From: CAWKCE01 sp032127035
GTDB lineage: Bacteria; Actinomycetota; Actinomycetes; JAHEKZ01
Direction of reading: 5' to 3'
DNA length: 64,000 nt
Assembly: GCA_963848085.1 (NCBI GenBank)
Contig: CAWKCE010000005.1
Span: 248,001-312,000, forward strand
Notes under the pieces: model-generated
Database searches by the model: none
What the model saw: only the letters and a program-made list of their open reading frames with translations
What the model was told of the DNA's origin: nothing
Translations under genes and position numbers: made by a program
In this document: positions 8,978 through 17,225 of the stretch, in pieces
How positions within the stretch are numbered: position 1 is the stretch's first letter
Layout: each line of letters starts with the position of its first letter

Positions 8978-9955
8978 GTGGTATCACGAACACGACGAAC
9001 CGGGCGGATGGTGGCCCTGGCGGCCGCTATTGGCCTGTCCCTGGCCGCTTGCGGCGGGAGCAGCATCGGCGGAGGTGGGGACGCAGGCAACACCGCCGCC
9101 TCGGACTGCGGGGCGTTCAACATCGCTATCAACCCGTGGGTCGGCTACGAGGCCTCCGCCTACGTGGTGGGCGAGGTTGCGGCGAAGCAGCTCGGGTGCG
9201 ACGTCACCTATAAGGACCTCAAAGAGGAGATCGCCTGGCAGGGTATGGGCACCGGCGAGGTCGATGTCGTCATCGAGAACTGGGGACACGACGACCTCAA
9301 GGCTGAGTACATCGACAAGCAGGGAACCGTCGTCGACGTAGGCCCGAACGGGAACGTGGGCGTCATCGGCTGGTACGTCCCACCGTGGCTGGCAGCGGAG
9401 AATCCCGACATCACCGACTGGAAGAACCTCAACAAGTACGCCAGCAACTTCTCCACGCCGGAGTCCGGTGGCAAGGGCCAGCTGCTCGACGGCGACCCGT
9501 CCTTCGTGACCAACGACGAAGCACTGGTAACCAACCTCAAGTTGGACTACCAGGTGGTCTACGCGGGCAGCGAGGCGGCGCTCATCCAGAGCTTCCGCCA
9601 GGCGGAGAAGAACAAGGAGTGGGTGATCGGCTACTTCTACGAGCCGCAGTGGTTCCTGTCTGAGGTTCCGCTGGTCAAGGTCGACCTCCCGCCCTGGACC
9701 GAAGGCTGCGACGCCGACCCGGCGACCGTCGCCTGCGACTACCCCGAGTACATCCTGGACAAGATCGCCAGCGCGGACTTCATGTCGTCCGGAAGCCCGG
9801 CTGCCGATCTGGTAACCAACTTCACGTGGACCAACGACGACCAGAACTCCGTCGCGCTGGCCATCTCGAAGGACGGGATGAGCCCGGAGGACGCCGCGCA
9901 GCAGTGGATCGACGCTAACCAGGACAAGGTTGACGTCTGGCTGCAGGGCGGCTGA
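8978..9955 (+). CDS. proX: Glycine betaine-binding lipoprotein of ABC importer
   Basis: Substrate-binding subunit, 325 residues, predicted to be lipid-anchored outside the membrane. The signal peptide ends in the lipobox LAAC followed by a Gly/Ser linker. The mature part has ProX/OpuAC-type features rich in Trp and Tyr: NPWVGYEASAYV, EEIAWQGMGTGEVDVVIENWGHDD and a late YEPQWFLSEV, compatible with an aromatic cage for a quaternary amine. The GTG at 8978 is preceded by ACAGGAGGA. An alternative ATG at 8933 overlaps the proW stop but would add 15 residues before the signal peptide. Last gene of the betB operon; a strong hairpin follows. Confidence 0.87.
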   Translation: MVSRTRRTGRMVALAAAIGLSLAACGGSSIGGGGDAGNTAASDCGAFNIAINPWVGYEASAYVVGEVAAKQLGCDVTYKDLKEEIAWQGMGTGEVDVVIENWGHDDLKAEYIDKQGTVVDVGPNGNVGVIGWYVPPWLAAENPDITDWKNLNKYASNFSTPESGGKGQLLDGDPSFVTNDEALVTNLKLDYQVVYAGSEAALIQSFRQAEKNKEWVIGYFYEPQWFLSEVPLVKVDLPPWTEGCDADPATVACDYPEYILDKIASADFMSSGSPAADLVTNFTWTNDDQNSVALAISKDGMSPEDAAQQWIDANQDKVDVWLQGG

Positions 9956-9975
9956 GACGCCCCTGCACGAAGGCC

Positions 9976-10004
9976 GACGGCCCGCCCCTTGGGGGCGGGC
10001 CGTC
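9976..10004. terminator. Strong GC hairpin, probable bidirectional terminator
   Basis: A 13-bp perfect stem (9976-9988 with 9992-10004; arms GACGGCCCGCCCC and its complement) with a 3-base loop lies between the convergent proX and mtgB-like genes. No long T tract follows in either direction, as is common in high-GC actinobacteria. Confidence 0.75.
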
Positions 10005-10016
10005 GCTTCGTCTTGG

Positions 10017-11456
10017 TTAGTCGCCGAGCTCGACCCGACGGCGCAGCACGTAGTCCTCGAGCTGCTCCCGAATCGCGTCGTCGAGCGGCGGCTGCTCGTA
10101 CTCCTCGAGCTTCTTCTTGTACACGTCGGTGGCTCGGGCCGCAGTGTCCTTCGCCCCGTTCCTCGTCCAGCGCTCGAAGTTCTCCGACGACGACAGGAAC
10201 GGCCGGTAGAAGCAGGTACGGAACCGCTCCATCGTGTGCATTGCGCCGAGGAAGTGGCCGCCGTGGCCAACCTCGAGGTGCGCGTCGAACGCCAGATCCG
10301 CGTCGGCGAACTCGATCGGTGTGAACTCCTTGTGCAGCATCTCCAGGAGCTGGACGTCGATCACGTACTTCTCGAAGCACGACACGAGCCCGCCCTCCAG
10401 CCAGCCTGCCGAGTGCATGACGAAGTTCGTGCCGGCAAGGAAGGTCGGCAGCAGGGTCATCAGGGCCTCGTAACCGGCCTGCGCGTCAGGCACCTGCGAG
10501 GAGTTCAGCCCCCCTCCCGCCCGGAACGGCAGCCCGAAGTGACGCGCAATCTGGCCCGTGCACAGCAGCCCCATCGCAGACTCCGGCGTGCCGAACTGCG
10601 GGGAGCCGGACTGCATATCGATGTTCGACAGGAACGAGCCGAACACCACCGGGCAACCCGGGCGGATCAGCTGCGACAGCGCGATCCCGGTGAGGGCCTC
10701 GGCGATCTGCTGGGCGAGTGCCGACGGGATCGTCACCGGGGACATCGCACCCATGAGGAGGAACGGCGTCAGCACGACCGGCTGGTTCGCCGCTGAGTAC
10801 TCGAACTGCGCGTCGAGCATGCGGTCGTCCCACCGCAGTGGCGAGTTGCAGTTGATGAGAGAAATGCATGCCGGCGTCTGCTCGATGGAGTCGCGGCCGC
10901 CGAGCAGGATCTCGCTCATCGCGATGGTGTCCCGAGCATTCCCGCCGCTCACGACGTTGCCCATGTAGATCTTGTCGGTGAGCGTCATGGCGGCGTAGAG
11001 CATGTCGAGGTGTCGGGAGTCCAGCGGGGCATCGTTCGGCTCGACAACCACGCCGCCCACGCTGTCGATCACCGAGTAGGACTGGGCGAGCCTGGCGAAG
11101 TTGCGGTAGTCCTCCAGGGTCCCGTCCCGCCGCACCGCGCCCTCGCGGACGAACGGCGGTCCGTACACGCTGGAGAAGACCATGTGGTCCCCGCCGATGT
11201 GGACGTCGTTGTCGTGGTTGCGGGCCTGGATGTCGAACTCTCGGGGCGCTTTGGCCACCTGTTCGAGGACCCAGTCGGGGTCGAACTTCACGTTGTCGCC
11301 GTCGACCTCCTGGCCGGCGGCCCGGAACAGCTCCAGGGCCTCGGCCTTCAGGAACTCGACACCAATCTCCGACACGATGCGGCGCCAGCCGCGGTCCAAC
11401 GTCGCCATCGAGTCCGCGGACAGGATCTCGTAGCGGGGCATCCGGTTGACGAACAT
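10017..11456 (-). CDS. mtgB: MttB/MtgB-family methylamine:corrinoid methyltransferase, probably glycine betaine-specific
   Basis: Trimethylamine-methyltransferase (MttB) superfamily protein, 479 residues. The true trimethylamine enzymes contain pyrrolysine read from an in-frame UAG. This gene runs uninterrupted, so it belongs to the non-pyrrolysine branch, whose first characterised member is glycine betaine methyltransferase MtgB of Desulfitobacterium. Predicted reaction: glycine betaine plus Co(I) corrinoid gives dimethylglycine plus methyl-Co(III). Supporting context: betaine uptake genes on one side, corrinoid protein and methyl-THF transferase genes on the other. ATG at 11456 is preceded by GGAGGG. 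A TTG six codons earlier lacks one. It is divergent from iclR2. Proline betaine or carnitine are alternative substrates, as related enzymes use them. Confidence 0.8.
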   Translation of the reverse strand: MFVNRMPRYEILSADSMATLDRGWRRIVSEIGVEFLKAEALELFRAAGQEVDGDNVKFDPDWVLEQVAKAPREFDIQARNHDNDVHIGGDHMVFSSVYGPPFVREGAVRRDGTLEDYRNFARLAQSYSVIDSVGGVVVEPNDAPLDSRHLDMLYAAMTLTDKIYMGNVVSGGNARDTIAMSEILLGGRDSIEQTPACISLINCNSPLRWDDRMLDAQFEYSAANQPVVLTPFLLMGAMSPVTIPSALAQQIAEALTGIALSQLIRPGCPVVFGSFLSNIDMQSGSPQFGTPESAMGLLCTGQIARHFGLPFRAGGGLNSSQVPDAQAGYEALMTLLPTFLAGTNFVMHSAGWLEGGLVSCFEKYVIDVQLLEMLHKEFTPIEFADADLAFDAHLEVGHGGHFLGAMHTMERFRTCFYRPFLSSSENFERWTRNGAKDTAARATDVYKKKLEEYEQPPLDDAIREQLEDYVLRRRVELGD

Positions 11457-11505
11457 CGCAACCCTCCAGGGCAACGGGCGAGGCGATCTGGTCCGACACG
11501 ATCCC

Positions 11506-11535
11506 TTGACCGGCCGGGCGGCGGAATCCTACTAT
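11506..11535 (+). promoter_or_regulatory. Promoter of the iclR2-corrinoid operon
   Basis: TTGACC (11506-11511) and TACTAT (11530-11535) separated by 18 bases form the cleanest promoter in the window. It points at iclR2 and the corrinoid operon, and an inverted repeat begins 6 bases after the -10. Confidence 0.6.
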
Positions 11536-11541
11536 CGCCAC

Positions 11542-11559
11542 GTGGAATCAAGGTTCCAC
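11542..11559. promoter_or_regulatory. Putative operator between mtgB and iclR2
   Basis: Inverted repeat GTGGAA, 6-base spacer, TTCCAC, placed at the expected transcription start of the operon. Fragments CTACTAT (11529-11535) and ATAGTAG (11560-11566) form a second, non-concentric inverted repeat around it. IclR-type sites of the TGGAA...TTCCA form are known for the family founder. It lies between divergent genes, so it could control both. Confidence 0.55.
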
Positions 11560-11633
11560 ATAGTAGAACACCTGAACGAACGTCCGTCCGCTCGGATCGC
11601 CGCGGCCATCCGACCCCCAGCTGCGAGGACCCC

Positions 11634-12410
11634 ATGCCGGCTCCCACCGGGACCCAAGCGGTCGACCGCGCGTCGACCCTGCTGGTCACGGTGCTCCAGT
11701 CCGACCGCCCGGTTCCGTTCGCTGACCTCGCCGCGGCAGCCGACCTGCCCAAGAGCACCGCCTCGCGCATCCTCACCAGCCTCGAGCGCCACGGTCTGGT
11801 CCGTCGCGGTCAGGACGCCTCGGTGCGACCGGGTCCGGTGCTGGCGCGCTACGTCGGCTCCGGCCGGGCCGACGCCCTCCTGCGCCAGGCCGGGCCGCAC
11901 CTGGCCCGCCTGGGCGAGCTGACCGGCGAGACGGTCAACCTCGCGGTTCCGGGCGCGACCGCCGTCGAGCAGGTCGCCCAGGTGGACTCCCGATTCATGC
12001 TGGGAGCCGTCAACTGGGTCGGCCGGGACGTCCCTTTCCACTGCTCCGCTTTGGGCAAGGTGTTCCTGGCCCACGGAGTCAGCCGCGTGCCCAAGGGGCG
12101 GCTGGACCGGCGCACCGACCGCACCATCACGACCCGTGACCGCCTGGACGTCGACCTGGCATCCGTGCGGCGCCTCGGGTACGCCGTGGCCGACTCCGAG
12201 CTCGAGCCCGGACTGGTCGCAGTGGCGGCCCCCATCACGGACCCGGACGGCACCGTAGTCGCGGCCGTCTCGGTGACCGGCCCGTCGGTGCGGCTCACCG
12301 GCGACCGCATTCCTGGAGTCGGACGGCTCCTGGTTGCCGAGTCGCGCGCGATCTCGCGAGCACTCGACCCGAAGGAACGACCCCCGACACGAAGGATGGG
12401 CGCGGCATGA
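11634..12410 (+). CDS. IclR-family regulator (iclR2) of the corrinoid operon
   Basis: Regulator of 258 residues. The winged helix-turn-helix (about 8-68) includes TQAVDRASTLLVTVLQ and PFADLAAAADLPKSTASRILTSLERHGLVRRG. The IclR effector domain includes GETVNLAVPGATAVEQVAQV and VPFHCSALGKVFLAHG. ATG at 11634 gives a typical length. It is first in the corrinoid operon, its stop overlaps the start of the corrinoid protein gene (ATGA), and it is divergent from mtgB with a palindrome in between, so local control of betaine demethylation is likely. It is clearly distinct from iclR1. Confidence 0.85.
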   Translation: MPAPTGTQAVDRASTLLVTVLQSDRPVPFADLAAAADLPKSTASRILTSLERHGLVRRGQDASVRPGPVLARYVGSGRADALLRQAGPHLARLGELTGETVNLAVPGATAVEQVAQVDSRFMLGAVNWVGRDVPFHCSALGKVFLAHGVSRVPKGRLDRRTDRTITTRDRLDVDLASVRRLGYAVADSELEPGLVAVAAPITDPDGTVVAAVSVTGPSVRLTGDRIPGVGRLLVAESRAISRALDPKERPPTRRMGAA

Positions 12411-13072
12411 CCCCTGACGAGATCCTCAAGGCTCTCTACGACGAGACACTCGTCGGGAACGCTCCCGCGGTCCTGGACCTGACCAACCAGGGGCTGACCG
12501 ACGGCATGGAGCCGGAGACCATGCTGTTCGAGGCGCTGATCCCCTCCCTTGAGGAGGTGGGAGCACGCTTCGAGCGGGGCGACTTCTTCGTGCCCGAGAT
12601 GCTCATTGCCGGGCGCGCCATGTCCGGCGCGCTGGACGTGCTGCGTCCCCTGCTCGCGCAGACCGGCGCGGAGACCGTCGGCAAGTTCCTCATGGGAACG
12701 GTCAAGGGCGACGTGCACGACATCGGCAAGAACCTGGTCAACATCATGCTCGAGGGCGCTGGGTTCGAGGTGATCGACCTCGGGGTCCAGGTGGCCCCGG
12801 AGAAGTTCGTGGAGGCCATCCAGGAGCACCAGCCGGACATCGTCGGCTTCTCGGCGTTCCTCACCACGACGATGCCCATGTTCAAGGCCAACATCAACGC
12901 GCTCCAGAAGGCGGGGCTACGGGACCAGGTCATCGTGATGGTCGGCGGCGCGCCGGTCACACAGGAGTACGCCGACGCCGTCGGCGCGGACGGCTACGCG
13001 GCCGACGCCTCGACCGCCGTACGCCGCGCCAAGGACCTCATCGGGCGCAAGCGCGCCCTCGCCAACGCCTGA
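12407..13072 (+). CDS. mtgC: Corrinoid (B12-binding) methyl-carrier protein
   Basis: Methyl carrier of 221 residues in the MtaC/MtbC/MttC/MtgC family. The N-terminal helical cap domain (about 1-90) is followed by a Rossmann-like cobalamin-binding domain. The signature DVHDIG at 102-107 supplies the lower axial His104 to cobalt (D-x-H-x-x-G). Downstream GFSAFLTTTM and MVGGAPVT match the conserved Ser/Thr and Gly-Gly motifs that hold the nucleotide tail. It would cycle between Co(I) and methyl-Co(III), taking the methyl from betaine by MtgB and giving it to tetrahydrofolate by MtgA. It overlaps iclR2 by 4 bases and is followed by the MetV-like gene after 10 bases. Confidence 0.9.
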   Translation: MTPDEILKALYDETLVGNAPAVLDLTNQGLTDGMEPETMLFEALIPSLEEVGARFERGDFFVPEMLIAGRAMSGALDVLRPLLAQTGAETVGKFLMGTVKGDVHDIGKNLVNIMLEGAGFEVIDLGVQVAPEKFVEAIQEHQPDIVGFSAFLTTTMPMFKANINALQKAGLRDQVIVMVGGAPVTQEYADAVGADGYAADASTAVRRAKDLIGRKRALANA

Positions 13073-13082
13073 CGGGACCGCT

Positions 13083-13541
13083 GTGACCGACCTGCTCACC
13101 CGTGTCGAGGACGCGGTCAAGAAGCCGGTGTGGGACTGCCGGACATGTGGCCAGTGCGTCCTCCACTCCACCGGCATGACCTGCCCCATGACCTGCCCGA
13201 AGACGCTGCGTAACGGACCGTGCGGCGGCGTCCGGGAGGACGGCGGCTGCGAGGTGAAGCCCGAGATGCGCTGCGTGTGGGTCAAGGCGGAGGAACGCAG
13301 CCGAACCCTGCCCCTGCTCCCCCACAAGTGGCGCGAGGAGATCAACCATCTCCGGCCGCCCGTAGACAACCAGCTCGAGAAGACCTCGTCGTGGCGCAAC
13401 CTCTTCACCGGGCGGGACCGGGTCACTCCTGCCGGCTGGTCGGGTGAGGCGACCGCCGCCGATCCGGTCGACTGGCCGCTCACCTCGATGGGCGAGTTCG
13501 AGGGTCCGTTCACCACTCCGTTCCACCCGAGGGAGGGCTGA
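13083..13541 (+). CDS. MetV-like methylene-THF reductase C-terminal domain protein (Cys-rich)
   Basis: Small protein of 152 residues resembling the MTHFR C-terminal domain family, which in acetogens (MetV) partners MetF. Eight cysteines lie in the first 64 residues (19, 22, 25, 34, 38, 47, 56, 64), including CRTCGQC, CPMTC and GPCGG, suited to a metal or iron-sulfur site. The rest has a Trp-rich tail with PLLPHKWREE. GTG at 13083, 10 bases after the corrinoid gene and 1 base before metF, so a MetV-MetF pair is likely. Predicted role: electron transfer or scaffolding for MetF when methyl-THF is oxidised. Metal content is unknown. Confidence 0.75.
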   Translation: MTDLLTRVEDAVKKPVWDCRTCGQCVLHSTGMTCPMTCPKTLRNGPCGGVREDGGCEVKPEMRCVWVKAEERSRTLPLLPHKWREEINHLRPPVDNQLEKTSSWRNLFTGRDRVTPAGWSGEATAADPVDWPLTSMGEFEGPFTTPFHPREG

Positions 13542-13542
13542 G

Positions 13543-14496
13543 ATGTCCACCCTGGAGCGGCTGCTGTCCGCGGGTACCCGTCCGGTGGTGACCGGGGAGC
13601 TTCCCGCCCTCGACACCGGCGGCGTCGAGGCAGTGAAGCAGCGCCTCGAGGGCATCGCTCCCCACGTCGACGCGGTGAACGCCACCGACAACCCGGCCGC
13701 CCACGCACACGCCTCGAACGTGGCGATCGCGGTTGCCATCCACCAGCTCGGCGCGGAACCCATCATGCAGATCGTGTGCCGGGACAAGAACCGACTAGCC
13801 ATCCAGGCCGACGTCATGGGCGCCGCGCTGTTCGGCGTGGAGAACATCTGTGCGCTGACCGGGGACGACGTGACTGCCGGCGACGAGCCCGAGGCCCGGC
13901 GCGTGTTCGACCTCGACGGCCCCCAGCTCATCAAGGTCGTCACCGGGCTGGCCGAGGGCCACTACCTGTCGGGGCGGGCCATCGACCCCGCGCCGCCTCT
14001 GTTCGTCGGGGCGGTGGAGAACCCCTACGCGCCCCCGCTCGACCACCGCGTCGCGCGTGCGCTGAAGAAGAGCAACAACGGGGCGCGCTTCCTGCAGCTC
14101 CAGATCGGCTACCACGAGGACCGGCTCGAGAAGTTCGTAGCCGGCTGTGTCGAGTCCGGCCTCACCGAGCGCACCGCTCTGCTCCCGACCGTCTGCCTGA
14201 CCAGGAGCGCCCGGGCGCTGGGCTTCATGGACGAGCATGTCGCCGGAATCTCGGTCCCCGAGGAGTCGCTTGCCCGGGTGTCCGGCGCCGCCGACCCGGC
14301 CGAGGAGTCCTACCAGCTGACACTGGACCTCGCGCGCCATGCGCTGTCACTGCCGGGCGTGTCCGGCATCCACATCACAGACTTCCGGCACGACGGCAGC
14401 GTCGGCCGGCTGGTCGGCGACCTCGGGCTCGCTCGGGACGCCGACTCCCCCTCAGGACAGGAGAAGCATGCACACGGTTCTCAGCTCGCCGGGTAA
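13543..14496 (+). CDS. metF: Methylenetetrahydrofolate reductase, predicted to oxidise methyl-THF
   Basis: TIM-barrel flavoprotein family member, 317 residues, interconverting methylene-THF and methyl-THF. Family-like segments include VTGELPALDTGG at the first strand, DAVNATDNPAAHAHASNVAIA, an EPIMQIVCRDKNR region, AALFGVENICALTGDD and RFLQLQIGY. ATG at 13543 is one base after the MetV-like stop. Its 3' end overlaps the next gene by 29 bases. Conventional MetF supplies methionine synthesis. Here the neighbouring methyltransferases suggest the reverse, catabolic direction, feeding betaine methyl groups into methylene-THF. Direction and electron acceptor are inferred, not visible. Confidence 0.82.
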   Translation: MSTLERLLSAGTRPVVTGELPALDTGGVEAVKQRLEGIAPHVDAVNATDNPAAHAHASNVAIAVAIHQLGAEPIMQIVCRDKNRLAIQADVMGAALFGVENICALTGDDVTAGDEPEARRVFDLDGPQLIKVVTGLAEGHYLSGRAIDPAPPLFVGAVENPYAPPLDHRVARALKKSNNGARFLQLQIGYHEDRLEKFVAGCVESGLTERTALLPTVCLTRSARALGFMDEHVAGISVPEESLARVSGAADPAEESYQLTLDLARHALSLPGVSGIHITDFRHDGSVGRLVGDLGLARDADSPSGQEKHAHGSQLAG

Positions 14497-15328
14497 GACG
14501 GTCGTCATCGGAGACGACCAGCCGTTCTGCATCATCGGCGAGCGCATCAACCCGACCGGCCGCAAAAAGTTCCAGGAGCAGCTGCGCGCCGGGGACCTGT
14601 CGGCGGTCGAGGAGGACGTCCGGGCCCAGGTGGCCGGCGGGGCGATGGTCCTCGACGTCAACATGGGCGTGCCACTCACCGACGAGGCGGAGCTGCTCGC
14701 GAAGGCGGTGAAGCTGGTGCAGAGCGTCACCGACCTACCGATCTGCATCGACTCGTCGGTGGTCGAGGCGCTGGAGGCCGGGCTGGCCGCCTACGAGGGG
14801 AGGGCGCTGGTCAACTCGGTGACGGCGGAGGACGACCGGATGGAGCTGATCCTGCCGCTGGTCAAGAAGTACGGCGCCGCCATCATCGCGCTGCCGAACG
14901 ACGAGACCGAGATCCCCGAGGACCCGAAGCGACGGCTCGAGCTGTGCCACAAGATCGTCCACGTCGCGACCACCAAGTACGGGCTCGCAGCCGAGGACAT
15001 CGTCATCGACCCGCTGGCCATGCCCGTCGGAGCCGACTCCCTCCACGCGGTCCGCACCATGGACGCCATCTCGATGATTCGTGACGAGCTCGGCGTCAAC
15101 ATGACGCTGGGCGCGTCCAACGTCTCGTTCGGCATGCCCGACCGCCACACCCTGAACGCGACGTTCCTGCCCATGGCGATGCGGGCCGGGCTGACCAGCG
15201 CGATCATGGATGCGCGCACGCCGCAGGTCGTCAGCGGCGTGAAGGCCGCCGACCTCCTCCTGGGCCACGACGAGTGGGGCGCCAGCTGGATCCAGCAGCA
15301 CCGGGCGAAGCAAGCCGCTTCGCAGTAG
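14468..15328 (+). CDS. mtgA: Methyltetrahydrofolate:corrinoid methyltransferase
   Basis: Pterin-binding methyltransferase of 286 residues, related to AcsE, MtgA and the folate domain of MetH. It opens with the family hallmark IIGERINPTGRKKF, followed by the VLDVNMG strand, ICIDSSVVEALEAGL, NSVTAEDDR and the late TLGASNVSFGMPDR loop. Predicted step: methyl-Co(III) corrinoid protein plus THF gives methyl-THF plus Co(I). ATG at 14468 has ACAGGAGAAGC upstream and lies inside the end of metF (29-base overlap), so the two genes are probably translationally linked. The overlap makes this start slightly less certain, but the hallmark lies only about 20 residues in. Confidence 0.88.
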   Translation: MHTVLSSPGKTVVIGDDQPFCIIGERINPTGRKKFQEQLRAGDLSAVEEDVRAQVAGGAMVLDVNMGVPLTDEAELLAKAVKLVQSVTDLPICIDSSVVEALEAGLAAYEGRALVNSVTAEDDRMELILPLVKKYGAAIIALPNDETEIPEDPKRRLELCHKIVHVATTKYGLAAEDIVIDPLAMPVGADSLHAVRTMDAISMIRDELGVNMTLGASNVSFGMPDRHTLNATFLPMAMRAGLTSAIMDARTPQVVSGVKAADLLLGHDEWGASWIQQHRAKQAASQ

Positions 15329-15353
15329 CAGCAACAGCGGTGGAGGGAGTGGC

Positions 15354-17225
15354 GTGACCGACGACACCGCAGGTGCCGCTGATCCGCTGGAGCACGCCCC
15401 CGCCCGCGTCCGGCTGCGGTTCACCCCCTCCGACAAGGAGGTGCGGGTGCCGTCGGGCGTCACCGTGTTCGACGCCGCCAGCTGGAACGGCATCGCTATC
15501 GACTCCACCTGCGGCGGCCATGGCACGTGCAAGAAGTGCAAGGTCCAGGTGCAGGTGGGGGACGTGCCGGTGCAGCCGATGGACGCGCGGGCCTTCAAGC
15601 AGGGGGATCTCGACCGCGGGTGGCGGCTGGCCTGCCTGGCTGCGGCCACCACCGATCTGGTCATCGACGTGCCGCCGCTCACGACCCGACCCAAGGCGGC
15701 CACCGTCGGCGTGGGTCGGCAGGTGATCCTCCGCCCCGCGCTGCAGAAGCGGTTCGTCGAGCTGGCCGGGCCAACGCTCACCGACCAGCGGACCGACCTC
15801 GAGCGGCTCCTCGACGCTGTCGACGACCTCGAGCTGCGCGTCGACGCGGCCGTGATCCGCGATCTTGGTCAGACGCTTCGCGCCGCGGACTTCAAGGTCA
15901 CCGCCGTCGTTGTCGGCGACGAGCTGATCGGCGTCGAACCAGGTGACACCAGTGAGCGGGTGTTCGGGCTGGCGTTCGACCTCGGTACCACCACCGTTGT
16001 GGCCAACCTGTTGGACGTGGCGACCGGCACGCCCGCCGCGGTGTGCTCGATGCTCAACCAGCAGCAGCCGTTCGGGGCGGACGTGATCAGCCGGATCAGC
16101 GCGACCATGCTCGACCCGACGGCTCTGGAGCGGCTGCGCGACCTCGCGCACAAGACGCTGAACGAGCTGGCCGCGGAGGCGTGCGCCGAGGCCGGCGTGG
16201 ACCCGTCCGAGGTCTACGAGGTCGCGCTCGCGGGGAACGCCACGATGGTGCAGCTCGCGCTCGGAATTGACCCGGAGCCGCTGGGCGTGGCGCCATTCAT
16301 CCTGGCGTCCAGCGGGTATGCGGGACTGACGGCGAGCGACCTGGGGATTCGCATCCACCCGCAGGCGAGGGCGTCGGTCTTCCCGGCGCTCGGCGCATAC
16401 GTCGGCGGAGACATCATCTCCGGGGTCCTGGCCACCGGGATGGATCGTGACAAGCGGCTCCGGCTGTTCATCGACATCGGCACGAACTGCGAAATCGTTC
16501 TCGGTGACGGCGAGCGGCTGCTGGCAACTGCGGCGCCTGCCGGGCCGGCGTTCGAGGCCGCGTCGATCCGCTGTGGCATGCGCGCTGCGCCTGGTGCGAT
16601 CGAGGTGGTCAAGATCGACGACGACGGCCTTCACCTGCAGGTGATCGGCGACGCCGTGCCGGCCGGAGTGTGCGGGTCCGGGCTGGTCGACGCGGTGAGC
16701 GAGCTGGTCCGCGTCGGGCTGCTCGACGGCTCGGGCAGGTTCGTGCCGGAGGAGGCCGCCGACGACCTCGCCCCGAAGATCGCCGACCGGCTGACGAAGG
16801 TGGGTGACGAGCGTGTCTTCCTGCTGGCCTCCGAGGAGGAGACCGGCACCAACGCCGTGTATCTGTCGCAGCGGGACGTCCGCGAGCTCCAGTTCGCCAA
16901 GGCGGCCATCTCCACCGGGTGGCGACTGCTCCTCGAAGCGTTCGGCGTGGAGGAGGGCGACATCCAGCAGGTCCTGCTGGCGGGTTCGTTCGGCACCTAC
17001 CTGTCCCCGGCCAGCGCCGTGCGCATCGGACTGGTCCCGAAGCTGCCGGTGCTGCGGATCGTGAGCGCCGGCAACGTGGCCGGCGAGGGCGCCAAGATGG
17101 TGCTGCTGTCGGCACAGGAGCGCCACGGCGCCCAGACGCTGCTGGACGAGATCGCCTACCTCGAGCTGTCGGACCGCACCGACTTCAACGACCGCTTCGT
17201 CGACGAGCTGGCCTTCCCGACGTGA
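15354..17225 (+). CDS. RACo-type reductive activator of corrinoid protein (2Fe-2S/ASKHA)
   Basis: Protein of 623 residues predicted to rescue inactive Co(II) corrinoid back to Co(I). An N-terminal 2Fe-2S ferredoxin-like domain has Cys53, 59, 62 and 94 (C-x5-C-x2-C ... C). A linker region and then an ASKHA-fold ATPase domain follow (from about residue 205, VFGLAFDLGTTTVVANLLD; also FIDIGTNCEIVLGD and AGSFGTYLSPASAVRIGL). This layout matches RACo of acetogens (DUF4445-type) rather than the archaeal RamA. GTG start at 15354 with GGAGGGAGTG before it. The stop overlaps the DUF1638 start (GTGA). The electron donor is not in the window. Confidence 0.85.
   Translation: MTDDTAGAADPLEHAPARVRLRFTPSDKEVRVPSGVTVFDAASWNGIAIDSTCGGHGTCKKCKVQVQVGDVPVQPMDARAFKQGDLDRGWRLACLAAATTDLVIDVPPLTTRPKAATVGVGRQVILRPALQKRFVELAGPTLTDQRTDLERLLDAVDDLELRVDAAVIRDLGQTLRAADFKVTAVVVGDELIGVEPGDTSERVFGLAFDLGTTTVVANLLDVATGTPAAVCSMLNQQQPFGADVISRISATMLDPTALERLRDLAHKTLNELAAEACAEAGVDPSEVYEVALAGNATMVQLALGIDPEPLGVAPFILASSGYAGLTASDLGIRIHPQARASVFPALGAYVGGDIISGVLATGMDRDKRLRLFIDIGTNCEIVLGDGERLLATAAPAGPAFEAASIRCGMRAAPGAIEVVKIDDDGLHLQVIGDAVPAGVCGSGLVDAVSELVRVGLLDGSGRFVPEEAADDLAPKIADRLTKVGDERVFLLASEEETGTNAVYLSQRDVRELQFAKAAISTGWRLLLEAFGVEEGDIQQVLLAGSFGTYLSPASAVRIGLVPKLPVLRIVSAGNVAGEGAKMVLLSAQERHGAQTLLDEIAYLELSDRTDFNDRFVDELAFPT

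Noticed and set aside
10017..11456. Pyrrolysine-dependent trimethylamine methyltransferase
   Set aside because: No in-frame UAG within the gene and no pyrrolysine genes in the window; the non-pyrrolysine MtgB-type branch fits.
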